Below are positions 25,973 to 34,912 of a DNA stretch of 64,000 nucleotides, piece by piece. Each line of letters begins with the position of its first letter. Position 1 is the stretch's first letter. The notes below the pieces were generated by a model. It had not been told where the DNA came from and did no database searches. It worked only from the letters and a program-made list of their open reading frames with translations. The position numbers were made by a program, and so were the translations under genes. The stretch comes from Clostridia bacterium (GTDB lineage Bacteria; Bacillota; Clostridia; Christensenellales; Aristaeellaceae): positions 1 to 64,000 of the forward strand of contig JAFXVJ010000015.1 of assembly GCA_017524615.1 (NCBI GenBank). The letters are read 5' to 3'.

Positions 25973-26270
25973 TTATCCCGCAACCGCCAGCCGATCCGGA
26001 GAAAAACCGCGGGACAGGCAGTTCAGGTACATTTCCGTGCAATGCCTGCACCGCGCAAACTGGCGGATCGCTCCTTCCACATCGTCATAGAGCTTTCACA
26101 AGCCGCAAAGCTTGCATTCATCCTTCCGGCGCATGAACCCGTCCGCGTCCGCCGGAAGATAACCCAGGAACAGCCCGACCTCATGGGGGAAGCCCGCTTC
26201 CGTCCGCAGGCGGGACAGAACACAGTGAGCCCGGCTGCGACGGCCGCGCCGACAATCCGGACCGGCGGCG
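25973..26270 (-). pseudogene. DUF3793 pseudogene remnant
   Basis: One minus-strand frame reads a DUF3793-like C-terminal half: FPHEVGLFLGYLPADADGFM, then DECKLCGL, a TGA where tryptophan is expected, then KLYDDVEGAIRQFARC and a normal end. Cys and FPHE-GLFLGY are family hallmarks. The 5' half is absent or unrecognisable and another stop lies upstream near 26305. It is best read as a decayed gene. Confidence 0.65.
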
Positions 26271-26345
26271 ATCTCCAGCGATTCCTTGCCAGGAAATCAG
26301 TCAGCCATATCTCATAGGAGAAACGCCTGTCAGAAGGATTTTTGA

Positions 26346-26375
26346 TTGCGCGCGACGGCCTGCCTGTGGTATGAT
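26346..26375 (+). promoter_or_regulatory. Likely promoter of the esterase operon
   Basis: TTGCGC (26346-26351) and TATGAT (26370-26375) are 18 bp apart, 54 bp before the start of the first esterase gene. The fit to a housekeeping promoter is moderate. Confidence 0.5.
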
Positions 26376-26429
26376 GGGCTTGAGCGGATGAACGCACGAA
26401 AAAAACCGCAAGCCGGGAGGAAACGGGAT

Positions 26430-27074
26430 ATGACCATCTATGTCTGCGGGGATTCCACCGCGGCCAGCTACAGCCCTCGGGAGGCGCCCATCACCGGCTG
26501 GGGCCAGGTGCTGCCGGAATTGGTGGCGGAACGGGTGGACAACCGGGCGATGGCCGGGCGCAGCACCAAATCCTTTCTGTCGGAAGGCAGGCTGCAGGAT
26601 ATTGAAAAGAGCATCCGGCCGGGGGATCTGATGCTGATTCAGTTCGCGCACAATGACGAAAGCGACCTGGTGTGGCGGCATACCGATCCCTGGACGTCGT
26701 TTACTCACAATCTGGAAATCTTCGTGGATACCGCGCTGCTGTGTCAGGCGCAGCCGGTGCTGCTGACCCCCATCTGTGTGCGTTTCTGGCAGGACGGCCA
26801 ATTGCAGCATTCCCATGGGGAATACGTCGCAGCCATGACCATGCTGGCGCAGCAACGCAGCGTGCCCCTGATCGATCTTTATGGGCAAAGCCGGGAATTG
26901 GTGGCCGGGCTGGGGGACGAAGCGAGCAAGCCGCTGTATATGCATCTGAAAAAAGGCGCGTATCCCGCCTATCCTGAGGGCTGCGCGGACGACACCCATA
27001 CCCGGCGGGCTGGTGCTGAGGCCTATGCCCGCATGGCGGCGGACGGGCTGCGGCGGTTCAGGCTGATCCAGTAA
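26430..27074 (+). CDS. CE12-type rhamnogalacturonan acetylesterase
   Basis: This 214-residue SGNH hydrolase resembles carbohydrate esterase family 12. Catalytic Ser is in CGDSTAAS, the Gly block is near DNRAMAGRSTKSF, Asn is in FAHNDES, and the Asp/His pair is in DDTHTRRAGAE. It would remove acetyl groups from rhamnogalacturonan or other pectic oligosaccharides. It lacks a signal peptide, so it acts in the cytoplasm. GGGAGG precedes the ATG at 26430, and the upstream in-frame ATG codons have none. The CE8-CE12 fusion gene follows after 25 bp. Confidence 0.85.
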   Translation: MTIYVCGDSTAASYSPREAPITGWGQVLPELVAERVDNRAMAGRSTKSFLSEGRLQDIEKSIRPGDLMLIQFAHNDESDLVWRHTDPWTSFTHNLEIFVDTALLCQAQPVLLTPICVRFWQDGQLQHSHGEYVAAMTMLAQQRSVPLIDLYGQSRELVAGLGDEASKPLYMHLKKGAYPAYPEGCADDTHTRRAGAEAYARMAADGLRRFRLIQ

Positions 27075-27099
27075 CGGATGGGAGGAAGGCAACATCTGT

Positions 27100-28737
27100 A
27101 TGTACATCATTGCCAAGGACGGCAGCGGGGATTTTACCTCCATCCAGGCCGCCATTGACTGCGTTCCGGGCGGCGGCATCGCCCCCGCCATCCTGCTGGT
27201 GCGTATGGGGGATTACAGCGAGCGGGTGATCGTGAACAAGGATAACGTGCGCCTGATCGGCGAAGCCCGGGACCGCACCGTCATTGCGCATTCCGCCTGC
27301 GCCCGGGATAAAAACCCGGACGGCACGGAAAAGGGCACCTTTTTGTCTTTTACGATGCTGGTGACGGGGCACAACGTGGAAATCGAAAACCTGACCATCC
27401 GAAATGACGCGGGAGACGGGGAACAAGTGGGCCAGGCGGTGGCGCTGTACGCGGCGGGGGACCGGTGCGTGGTGCGCAATTGCCGCCTGATCGCGCATCA
27501 GGATACCCTGTTCTGCGGCCCGACGATGCCCAAAGTGGAGCGTGAGATCGCGCCCCGGAAGAGCACGGCGGAATGCGTGGACAGCGTGGGGGACAGCCCC
27601 CTGACTCACAGCCGCCTGTATTTTGAGGACTGCTTTATTCAGGGAGATGTGGATTTTGTATTCGGGCCGTACCGCAGCTGGTTTGAAAGGTGCACCCTGC
27701 ATATGCTTGCCAGAGGCGGCTATTATACCGCTGCCAACACGTCGGCGGAGCAGCCCTTTGGCCTGGTGTTTCATCGGTGCCGCCTGACCGGGGAATGCGG
27801 GGACGGGCAGGCGTATCTGGGCCGCCCCTGGCGGAAATTCGCCCGGACGCTGTTCCTGCATTGCTTCATGGACGCCTGCGTGGCCCCCCAGGGCTTTGCC
27901 GACTGGGACGCGGAGCGGGTGGTGACCGAGCGCTGCGGGGAATATGCCACAGAGGGCGCCCGGGCGGATCTGTCTTTCCGGCATCCCGGGGAAAAGCGTC
28001 TGACGGACTGGGAAGCCCGGTGCGTCACCCTGCCCCAGGTGATTGGCGGCTGGGATCACTGGCGGCCGGACAGGCGGGTGCCCACCTGGTTTTTGTGCGG
28101 GGATTCCACCATGGCCGATTATCCGGAAAAGGACGCGCCTATGACGGGCTGGGGTCAGCAGCTGCAGGCCCTGCTGGGGGAGGAGGCGTATGTGGAAAAC
28201 TGCGCCAGGTGCGGCCGGTCCAGCAAAAGCTTTGTGGCCGAAAAACGGCTCGCCTTCATTGAACTGTGTCTGCGAAAGGGGGACAGGCTGATCGTCTCCT
28301 TTGGCCACAACGATGAAAAGCCCGATCCGGAGCGGCATACCGATCCGCGGGTGACCTTCCCCGAATACCTGGGCATGTACATCGACGCGGCCCGGCGGCA
28401 GGGGGCGGAGCCTGTCCTGGCCACGCCCATCGCCCGGCGGCGGTTTGACGAAAACGGGCGGCTGATCCCCACCCACGGGGCGTATCCGGATGCCTTGCGC
28501 CAAACGGCAATATACCGGGGCGTGCGGCTGGTGGATCTGGAAAAGGCTACCATGGATGCCTTCCGGCAGGCGGGCGTGGAGGGAACAAAGAAAATCTTCT
28601 GCCATCTGCCCGCCGGCAGCGCGCATGCTCCCGCCGGGCTGGCGGATGACAGCCATTTGCAGCGGGACGGCGCCACGCTGGTGGCAGTCCTGTTCCTCAA
28701 AGCGCTGCGTGGCTTTGAAGCGGAGGAGGAAGCATGA
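27100..28737 (+). CDS. Pectin methylesterase (CE8)-CE12 esterase fusion
   Basis: This 545-residue protein joins two pectin esterases. Residues 1-315 are a pectin methylesterase parallel beta-helix with QDTLF (134-138), GDVDFVFG (182-189) and YLGRPW (239-244), which contain its catalytic Gln, Asp and Arg. Residues about 328-540 are a CE12 SGNH domain with GDSTMAD (Ser336), GHND (402-405) and DDSH (516-519). It could remove methyl and acetyl groups from the same oligosaccharide. No signal peptide is present. The GGAGG box is about 14 nt from the ATG, which is rather far. The stop overlaps the next gene as ATGA. Confidence 0.9.
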   Translation: MYIIAKDGSGDFTSIQAAIDCVPGGGIAPAILLVRMGDYSERVIVNKDNVRLIGEARDRTVIAHSACARDKNPDGTEKGTFLSFTMLVTGHNVEIENLTIRNDAGDGEQVGQAVALYAAGDRCVVRNCRLIAHQDTLFCGPTMPKVEREIAPRKSTAECVDSVGDSPLTHSRLYFEDCFIQGDVDFVFGPYRSWFERCTLHMLARGGYYTAANTSAEQPFGLVFHRCRLTGECGDGQAYLGRPWRKFARTLFLHCFMDACVAPQGFADWDAERVVTERCGEYATEGARADLSFRHPGEKRLTDWEARCVTLPQVIGGWDHWRPDRRVPTWFLCGDSTMADYPEKDAPMTGWGQQLQALLGEEAYVENCARCGRSSKSFVAEKRLAFIELCLRKGDRLIVSFGHNDEKPDPERHTDPRVTFPEYLGMYIDAARRQGAEPVLATPIARRRFDENGRLIPTHGAYPDALRQTAIYRGVRLVDLEKATMDAFRQAGVEGTKKIFCHLPAGSAHAPAGLADDSHLQRDGATLVAVLFLKALRGFEAEEEA

Positions 28738-29501
28738 AAAAAAAGAAATGCCTGCCTGCTGTGATGACCGTTTTGACGGCGGCGGCATGCGTCGCCCTGT
28801 GCGTATCGGTGCTTGTGCTGTATACCCAGGGCACGGCCCGGCGGGCGGCGGGCGCTGCCACCGAGCCCATTTTCACCCGGGAAGAGGTGGCGCGGCAGAT
28901 GATCTGGGTGGGCCCGATCCTGCTCGCGTGGCTGGCCGCGGCGGTCGGAGCGTGGGCGCTGGGGCGGACGGAGAGGGATCTGGGCCGGGCGGACCAGCCC
29001 CTGGAGCGCACCCTGGCCTTGCTGCGTGCCCGCGTCGGCCTTGTGCCGCCGGAGGCGGAAAAGGAGCGGACGCTGCGCAGACGGATCTGGATCGCGGGCG
29101 GCGCGGGAATGGGCCTGTGCGCCGGATGGGCGCTTTTGTGGCTGCTGAACAGGGAAAACTTTACCAGCTGGGAGCTGGAAAGGGTAATGGGCGAGATGCT
29201 GGCGCATATATTGCCGCCCCTGGCCCTGGGATTTACGGCGCTGTTTACGGTGATCTGCCTGTGCGACCGCAGCCGTGCCCGGGAAAAGGACGCGCTGCTG
29301 CGGGCGGCGCGGGGCCGGCATTTGCCGCATGCGGCGGCTCCGCTGAAAAGCGTTGCGGAAACAGGCCGACTCAGCCTGGTCCGGTGGATGCTGCTGGCGG
29401 CCGCCGCGGCGCTGATCGCGCTGGGCGTGATCAACGGCGGGCTCAACGATGTGTTTGTGAAAGCGATCAATATTTGTACGGAGTGTATTGGCCTTGGTTA
29501 A
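28734..29501 (+). CDS. Membrane protein with CD1871A-type CXXC tail
   Basis: This 255-residue protein has a membrane helix near the N-terminus (about 9-30), helices near 55-75, 120-140 and 158-180, and a final helix at about 216-237. It ends in AINICTECIGLG. This last segment of about 45 residues matches the small CD1871A-type CXXC proteins that occur beside NapH-like ferredoxins and TlpA thioredoxins in clostridia. Here it is attached to a longer, unrecognised membrane domain. It overlaps the esterase gene by ATGA and the ferredoxin gene by 14 bp. A membrane redox or assembly role is likely. Confidence 0.65.
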   Translation: MKKKKCLPAVMTVLTAAACVALCVSVLVLYTQGTARRAAGAATEPIFTREEVARQMIWVGPILLAWLAAAVGAWALGRTERDLGRADQPLERTLALLRARVGLVPPEAEKERTLRRRIWIAGGAGMGLCAGWALLWLLNRENFTSWELERVMGEMLAHILPPLALGFTALFTVICLCDRSRAREKDALLRAARGRHLPHAAAPLKSVAETGRLSLVRWMLLAAAAALIALGVINGGLNDVFVKAINICTECIGLG

Positions 29502-30405
29502 TGTGAAAGCATGGTGGCAGGCGCATCGCCCCACCACCCGCCGTTTGGTGCAGCTGTACGCAGCGCTGCTCCAAAACGCCCATTTGAAGGGCTTTGCGGA
29601 AGGAAAAATATATACCGGCCCCACCAAGGCGGTGTGCGTGCCGGGGCTGAACTGCTATTCCTGCCCCGGCGCGGTGGGCGCTTGTCCCTTGGGCGCGCTT
29701 CAGAACGCCATCGCCGCGTCCGCCAATCGCCCTGCCTTTTATGTGGTGGGCCTGCTGCTGCTCTTTGGCCTGACGCTGGGCCGGGTGATCTGCGGCTGGC
29801 TGTGCCCGGTGGGGATGATTCAGGAGCTGCTGCATAAGGTGCCTACGCCCAAGCTGAAAAAGAATCGGTATACCCGCGCGCTGTCGTGGCTCAAATACGT
29901 GATCCTGGCGGTGTTCGCGGTCATAATTCCCTTCTGGTACAGCCTGCAGCAGTATCCGCTGCCTGCGTTCTGCAAGTATATTTGTCCCGCGGGCACGCTG
30001 GAGGGAGCGGTGGGGCTTTTGTCCCATCCCGCCAACGCGGAAAAATTCAGCATGCTGGGCATCCTGTTCACCCGAAAACTGCTGATCCTGGCGGGGGTGC
30101 TCGCGGCCTGCGTGTTTATTTACCGGGCGTTCTGCCGGTTCCTGTGTCCCTTGGGCGCGCTGTACGGCCTGTTTGCCCGGATCGCCCTGCTGGGCGTGCG
30201 GGTGGACAAAAGCCAATGCAGCGGCTGCGGCGCGTGCCTGCGGGCCTGCCCCATGGATGTTGGCCGGGTGGGAGATCACGAATGCATCCACTGCGGGGAA
30301 TGCATCGGGGTGTGCCCTGAAAAGGCCATATCCCTGAAAGCGGGGAAAATCGTGCTGAAGGGGCCGGACTGCGCGCCCGCCGTTCAGAGGAGGAAAACGC
30401 AATGA
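29488..30405 (+). CDS. NapH-like membrane 4Fe-4S ferredoxin
   Basis: This 305-residue protein has about four or five membrane helices with cysteine motifs CPGAVGACPLGAL, CGWLCPVGMIQEL, CKYICPAGTLEGA and CRFLCPLGALYGL. Two 4Fe-4S cluster sites follow at the C-terminus: CSGCGACLRACPMDVG and CIHCGECIGVCPEKAI. It resembles NapH/NosR/FtrD-type polyferredoxins that pass electrons across or along the membrane. The start is TTG at 29488, shortly after GGAG; TTG at 29494 or GTG at 29503 are alternatives. It is coupled to its neighbours by overlaps on both sides. Confidence 0.9.
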   Translation: MALVNVKAWWQAHRPTTRRLVQLYAALLQNAHLKGFAEGKIYTGPTKAVCVPGLNCYSCPGAVGACPLGALQNAIAASANRPAFYVVGLLLLFGLTLGRVICGWLCPVGMIQELLHKVPTPKLKKNRYTRALSWLKYVILAVFAVIIPFWYSLQQYPLPAFCKYICPAGTLEGAVGLLSHPANAEKFSMLGILFTRKLLILAGVLAACVFIYRAFCRFLCPLGALYGLFARIALLGVRVDKSQCSGCGACLRACPMDVGRVGDHECIHCGECIGVCPEKAISLKAGKIVLKGPDCAPAVQRRKTQ

Positions 30406-30980
30406 AAAAACGGACGATGGCGTGGATGGCCGCCCTGGCGGTTTTGGCGTGCGCGCTGGTGTATTTCAATGTGCCCGCTCCGGCCGGTACAGGGGCGACG
30501 GAAGATACGCCGGAAGCCGGGATATCCGCGCAGTATGCAAGCGACGCGCCCGTGGGGTGGCATGTGGGCGAGCAATTGCCCGAATTCACCCTGACCACCA
30601 TGACGGGAGAGGAATTCGTGCTCAGCGCGCACCGGGGCCGGGTGACGGTCATCAATTTGTGGGCCACCTGGTGCACGCCCTGCGTGAACGAGCTGCCCTG
30701 CTTTGACCGGCTGCAGAACGAGCACCCGGAGGATGTGACCGTGCTGGCCATTCATTCCAACCTGATCACCGACGATGTGGCCAAGTACCTGTCCGGATTT
30801 GATTATGGCATCGCTTTTGCCGTGGATGAAACGGGGGACGTGATTTCCTCCGTGGGCGGCTCCACCATGCTGCCCCAGACGGTGGTGCTGAATCCGTGGG
30901 GAGAGGTGACCTACAATAAGGTGGGCTCCGTCACCTTCGAAATGCTGGAGGAATTGACGGAGGCGGCCCAAACACGGTAG
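30402..30980 (+). CDS. TlpA/ResA-like membrane-anchored thioredoxin
   Basis: This 192-residue protein has an uncleaved N-terminal anchor (about 6-24) and an extracytoplasmic redoxin domain with the active site WCTPC (Trp90 to Cys94). It is a thiol reductase of the TlpA/ResA type, which in haem-containing bacteria keeps apocytochrome cysteines reduced. It overlaps the ferredoxin gene by ATGA, so the ferredoxin probably supplies its electrons. The cytochrome genes 11 kb away make cytochrome maturation one possible target. The conserved cis-proline region STMLPQTVVLN is present. Confidence 0.88.
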   Translation: MKKRTMAWMAALAVLACALVYFNVPAPAGTGATEDTPEAGISAQYASDAPVGWHVGEQLPEFTLTTMTGEEFVLSAHRGRVTVINLWATWCTPCVNELPCFDRLQNEHPEDVTVLAIHSNLITDDVAKYLSGFDYGIAFAVDETGDVISSVGGSTMLPQTVVLNPWGEVTYNKVGSVTFEMLEELTEAAQTR

Positions 30981-31235
30981 GATCATTCCGTCACGCCGGA
31001 CCATGCGGCCCGCCGCGCAGGCCTTTCGCCGAAGCACGGAGGGATTCCGGAGGTATTTCCATCCTCCCCGATGGCCAGCCCGGAAGCTACTTGTCAATCT
31101 GAGTATATATTGTTGTTCCGATTCCTTCAATTCATCACTTTCCGTTTGACCAGACGCCCTTCCTGAATCGCCGCCGCTGTCGCAACCGCGCAAACAACTG
31201 CGGCGAATCGTCGAAACAGATCAACACGCAAATAA

Positions 31236-31763
31236 TCACAAGGCGATCCAGTATCGCTGAATGATCCCGCATTCACCCAAGCCGGCGTCATCTTCTATTT
31301 CATTCTCCAATTTGCCGCCGTTTTTCACGATTGTCCGTCTTGACGCATCATTGGTTTTATCACAGGTTATGAGAATTTTTTTCTCGCCGTATTCCCTGCA
31401 AACGTCCAGCATGAGTTTCAGCATTTCACTGGCATATCCTTTCCGACGCTCTGACGGCAATATACTGTAGCCAATGTTTCCGCCATATTGAAACAGAAAA
31501 GGTGATAGAGGGTGTCTGTAGTCAATGATACCCACAACCTTTTCGTCTGCAATCCGAACGCCCAGAAAAACCTCAGACGGAACATATCCTTCGCCGTATT
31601 TCCGTTTCAAACGGTTTTCAAAGTCGATCCACTCGGAAAAGGAGATGACTTCTTCAAGACCCGCACAGCCGTCAAAACTGTCATTATTTGCAAGCATATC
31701 TTCTTTGTATCGCATGACTTGCTCTGCATATTTGTTTGCAGGTCTTACCAATTTTAGAAACAT
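31236..31763 (-). CDS. GNAT acetyltransferase
   Basis: This 175-residue protein is a GNAT-fold acetyltransferase of the COG3981 type. The acetyl-CoA loop is GYSILPSERRKGYASEML, followed by CDKTNDASRRTIVKNGG, both typical. The acceptor is unknown. It is cytoplasmic. AAGGAAGGAAC precedes the ATG. It lies downstream of the RNA methyltransferase gene on the same strand with a 30-bp gap. Confidence 0.85.
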   Translation of the reverse strand: MFLKLVRPANKYAEQVMRYKEDMLANNDSFDGCAGLEEVISFSEWIDFENRLKRKYGEGYVPSEVFLGVRIADEKVVGIIDYRHPLSPFLFQYGGNIGYSILPSERRKGYASEMLKLMLDVCREYGEKKILITCDKTNDASRRTIVKNGGKLENEIEDDAGLGECGIIQRYWIAL

Positions 31764-31793
31764 ATGTTCCTTCCTTTTCAGAAAACGATGTGA

Positions 31794-33203
31794 TTATGAG
31801 TGTTGCTTGAGGTGTTCCGCATCCTTCGGTTCATACGGCACAGATATAAAGTCCTTCTTTTGTTGGTACAAGCAGCATACCGTCTCGACATGGCCGGTAT
31901 AGCAAAACATATCCACAGGCTGGCAGGCGTCAAGGCGGTAGCCGTGTGCGGACAGGAATTTCATGTCCCGGGCCTGGGTGGCGGGATCGCAGCTGACGTA
32001 AACGATGCGGCTGGGGGCGGCCTCTGCGATGGCGGCCAGCACCGCCGTCTCGCAGCCTTTCCGGGGCGGATCCAGCACCACCACATCGGGACGCAGCCCC
32101 TGAGCCACCAAAGCCGGCAGCAGCTGCTCTGCCGCCGCCGAATGGAAGGAAACGTTGCTGACGCCGTTGCGCCGGGCGTTTTCTTCGGCATCCCGGATGG
32201 CCTGGGGCACGATTTCAATGCCGATCACCCGGGCAGCCTGCCGGGCCAGCAGCAGGGAAATGGTGCCCGCGCCGCAGTATAAATCGCATACCAGTTCCGT
32301 TCCTTTCAAGCCGGCAAAGGACAGGGCCGTTTGGTACAGCACCTCCGTCTGAACGGGATTGATCTGGAAAAAGGATTGCGGCGACAGGGAAAAGCGCAGG
32401 CCACAGAGGGTGTCCTCCAGCCGTTCTTCGCCCCAGAGCAGGCGGCTTTCATTGCCTAATATGACGTTGTCGCCCCGACGGTTCACATTGAGATACAGGG
32501 AACACAGGGAGGGCACCCCCGCCCGCAGCATGGCGATCAATTCATGCGCATGGGGCAGGGTGGGAGCAGAAGCCACCACCACCGCCATCACCTGGCCCGG
32601 CCGGGATACCCGGCTCATCACGTGGCGGATCAGGCCGCGATGTGTGATTTCATCGTAGGGTTCGATGCCGAATTTTTCCATCCACCGACGCAGAACGGCG
32701 GTGACCCGGTCGCTTTCCTCCCGGGCGATCAGGCAGCCGTCCATGTCCACGATGCGGTGGCTGCGGGGCGCGAAATAGCCGATGCGCGGCGCGCCCGCCT
32801 CCCCGCCCACGGGCAGGGCGGTCTTGTTGCGGTAGTGCCAGGGATTCTCCATGCCGATCACCGGGGGCACATCCACCGTGAGGCCGCCGATGCGCTGCAG
32901 TGCGTCCTGAACACGCTGGCGCTTCATTTCCAGCGACAGGGCATAGGTCATGTGCTGGCATGCGCAGCCGCCGCACTTTTCATAATAGGGACAGGGCGGC
33001 TCCGCGCGGTCCGGAGAGGCGGAAAGGACCCGCAGCGTTTTCAGAAAGGCGTGGGTCTTTTCCACCTTTTGGGCGCGGGCAATCACCCGTTCCCCGGGCA
33101 AAGCGCCCTGCACGAACAGGGTCATCCCCTCCGTGTGGGCGATGCCCATTTCCCCGCCGAAGCGTTCGATTTCCACCGTGATTTCGTCATTTTTCCGCAG
33201 CAT
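31794..33203 (-). CDS. RlmD/RumA-like 23S rRNA m5U methyltransferase
   Basis: This 469-residue enzyme has an N-terminal TRAM domain, a 4Fe-4S site with Cys71, Cys77 and Cys80 (CPYYEKCGGC), a SAM-binding Rossmann domain (LVCDLYCGAGTISLLLA) and the catalytic cysteine in VYVSCDPATQARD. It methylates uridine at C5 in 23S rRNA, with Gram-positive relatives modifying two positions. Length is normal. AGGGGAG precedes the ATG. It appears to lead a short minus-strand group with the downstream acetyltransferase. Confidence 0.92.
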   Translation of the reverse strand: MLRKNDEITVEIERFGGEMGIAHTEGMTLFVQGALPGERVIARAQKVEKTHAFLKTLRVLSASPDRAEPPCPYYEKCGGCACQHMTYALSLEMKRQRVQDALQRIGGLTVDVPPVIGMENPWHYRNKTALPVGGEAGAPRIGYFAPRSHRIVDMDGCLIAREESDRVTAVLRRWMEKFGIEPYDEITHRGLIRHVMSRVSRPGQVMAVVVASAPTLPHAHELIAMLRAGVPSLCSLYLNVNRRGDNVILGNESRLLWGEERLEDTLCGLRFSLSPQSFFQINPVQTEVLYQTALSFAGLKGTELVCDLYCGAGTISLLLARQAARVIGIEIVPQAIRDAEENARRNGVSNVSFHSAAAEQLLPALVAQGLRPDVVVLDPPRKGCETAVLAAIAEAAPSRIVYVSCDPATQARDMKFLSAHGYRLDACQPVDMFCYTGHVETVCCLYQQKKDFISVPYEPKDAEHLKQHS

Positions 33204-33239
33204 GTTTTCTCCCCTGAGCGATAGACTGACCGGAAGCCG

Positions 33240-33656
33240 TCATTCAAAGGCAAGCAGATTTCCAAGCGGCACTGAGAACCCAAGCGACTGATACATTTTC
33301 ACGTCACAGTCCGCGCACCCGACCGTTAAAGAGGAGACGCCGCTTTCACGGTATGCGAACTGAGCCAGCCGACGGGCTATGCCCTGATGACGGTATTCAG
33401 GCCGGATATAGAAGTCCTCAAAGACGCCGCTTGGCATATAATCATAAGTCGAAAAACCGACGGTGACTGAGCAGCATCCTATCAGACTGTTTTCCTCCCA
33501 GACACCATAGAAAATGATCCTGTTCCCGTCTATGGCTTTTGCCAGACGAGCCTTTCCTTCGACGTCCGGTTCGTTTTCTCCGATTTCCGCTTTATACAGT
33601 TTTTGCAGCTCCCATAAAGCGTCAATCTGTGAACGACAGATGATTTGATAATTCAT
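33240..33656 (-). CDS. GNAT acetyltransferase
   Basis: This 138-residue GNAT-fold protein has the acetyl-CoA loop YIRPEYRHQGIARRLAQFA and a C-terminal region VGCADCDVKMYQSLGF. The substrate is unknown. Its ATG overlaps the stop of the DUF1015 gene as ATGA, so it is translationally coupled to it. It is unrelated in detail to the acetyltransferase at 31236, which is longer. Confidence 0.85.
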   Translation of the reverse strand: MNYQIICRSQIDALWELQKLYKAEIGENEPDVEGKARLAKAIDGNRIIFYGVWEENSLIGCCSVTVGFSTYDYMPSGVFEDFYIRPEYRHQGIARRLAQFAYRESGVSSLTVGCADCDVKMYQSLGFSVPLGNLLAFE

Positions 33657-34912
33657 GATCCCTCCGAAAGATCCGATGCGCGTTGGATCTTCCGCGCTTC
33701 CATATAATAGCGCTTCTCATTGGCCTCGCCCATGGAGAAGGTTTTGCGGGGCAGGGGGCCGTTTTTCGCTACGGCGGGGAAGAGCAGGGATTTATCCATG
33801 GGCGGCAGCAGGATGCCCACGGCGTTTTCTTTGGCCACGATCTGGCGCACGGCGTCCTCCCCGTGAACGTAATCCAATCGGAGGTCTGCTTGCCTGTCCA
33901 GCAGCTGCTGCACGGTGCCCACCGGCAGGGAATGAAGGGGATGGCCGATGCGGAAGGGCCTGTCTCCCGCTTGGGTGACCAGGGTCAGGTCGGGGGAGAC
34001 GCTGTCCGGAATCAGGTCGGCGTCCGCCAGTATGCGCAGGGCATCTTCACTGGTCACGCCAAACAGCACCCGATGAATGGGCTCGAAAATCAGGGCGTCG
34101 TCGTAGATGTTATTCAGCTCCACCATGGCGAAACGGGCGGGATGATTCGCTTGCTCTTCCGGCGTAAGCGCCGCTTTCACCTCCAGCCAGTGGGCCCGGG
34201 CGGTGGCCAGGGAGTGGTTCCCGTCCCCCGAAGCCAGCAGGATGCCGCCGGACGGCAAAGCGTTTTTCAAGCGGAGCAGGGCGTCGGCGATGGCGCACAG
34301 GTCGGCATCGTCCTCCACGGCCCAGCCCTTGATGTGGCCGCCGTCCAGCATGAGATCGGTGTCATACAAAGGCCGCAGGGAATCCCGCTTCGCGTACACA
34401 GGCTCGATGACCGTGCGTTTGGGATCGTCGCACAGCAAAAGCACGTGGGACAGCTCCAGCTTGGCTTGCCGGCGCACCTTCTGCCGCGGCGGGATGCGGG
34501 ACACGATGGTGCCCTCCGTGGGCCGGATCAGGGACGTGGAACCGGCGGAAAAATCGTAGGCCTCCAAATCTACTGTCATCACCAGCCCCAGCCGCCTGCC
34601 GGACTGGGTTTCCCGTTCCACCAGCACCATGCCGTTCACCGCCGGCCGCAACGCGCCCGTGTCCAGATACCGCGCCATTTCGGCCTGCACCTGAGGCACC
34701 CGCCGGTCACTGTCGTCCAGATACGCTTCCGGGATGATCAGCCGAAGCGCCGAGGGCGAATCGCCGACCGTCCGGTCCGCCTGCTCCCATTTTTCGGGCT
34801 GGGCGGTATATTGATCACAGGCCACGACGGCCCAGGCTTTCATATCCACCTGAGGCCCGGGCAGGTAAAAGGTGCCCGGCCGCACGCACAGCTTGTCAAA
34901 CGCATTCGTCAT
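33653..34912 (-). CDS. DUF1015-family protein
   Basis: This 419-residue protein belongs to DUF1015, whose members include the free-serine kinase SerK of archaea; in bacteria the role is mostly unknown. Recognisable family segments are VVACDQYTAQPEKWEQAD, GDGNHSLATARAHWLE and VHGEDAVRQIVAKENAVGI. The ATG at 34912 is chosen because GGAGG is 8 nt upstream; ATG 34918 is too close to it. It overlaps the acetyltransferase gene by 4 bp. A kinase-like or nucleotide-linked activity is possible but not shown. Confidence 0.85.
   Translation of the reverse strand: MTNAFDKLCVRPGTFYLPGPQVDMKAWAVVACDQYTAQPEKWEQADRTVGDSPSALRLIIPEAYLDDSDRRVPQVQAEMARYLDTGALRPAVNGMVLVERETQSGRRLGLVMTVDLEAYDFSAGSTSLIRPTEGTIVSRIPPRQKVRRQAKLELSHVLLLCDDPKRTVIEPVYAKRDSLRPLYDTDLMLDGGHIKGWAVEDDADLCAIADALLRLKNALPSGGILLASGDGNHSLATARAHWLEVKAALTPEEQANHPARFAMVELNNIYDDALIFEPIHRVLFGVTSEDALRILADADLIPDSVSPDLTLVTQAGDRPFRIGHPLHSLPVGTVQQLLDRQADLRLDYVHGEDAVRQIVAKENAVGILLPPMDKSLLFPAVAKNGPLPRKTFSMGEANEKRYYMEARKIQRASDLSEGS

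Noticed and set aside
31100-31240. Minus-strand reading resembling a short hydrophobic protein end (FAAVVCAVATAAAIQEG)
   Set aside because: No ATG or ribosome binding site fits the frame and nothing can be matched, so it is not reported as a gene.
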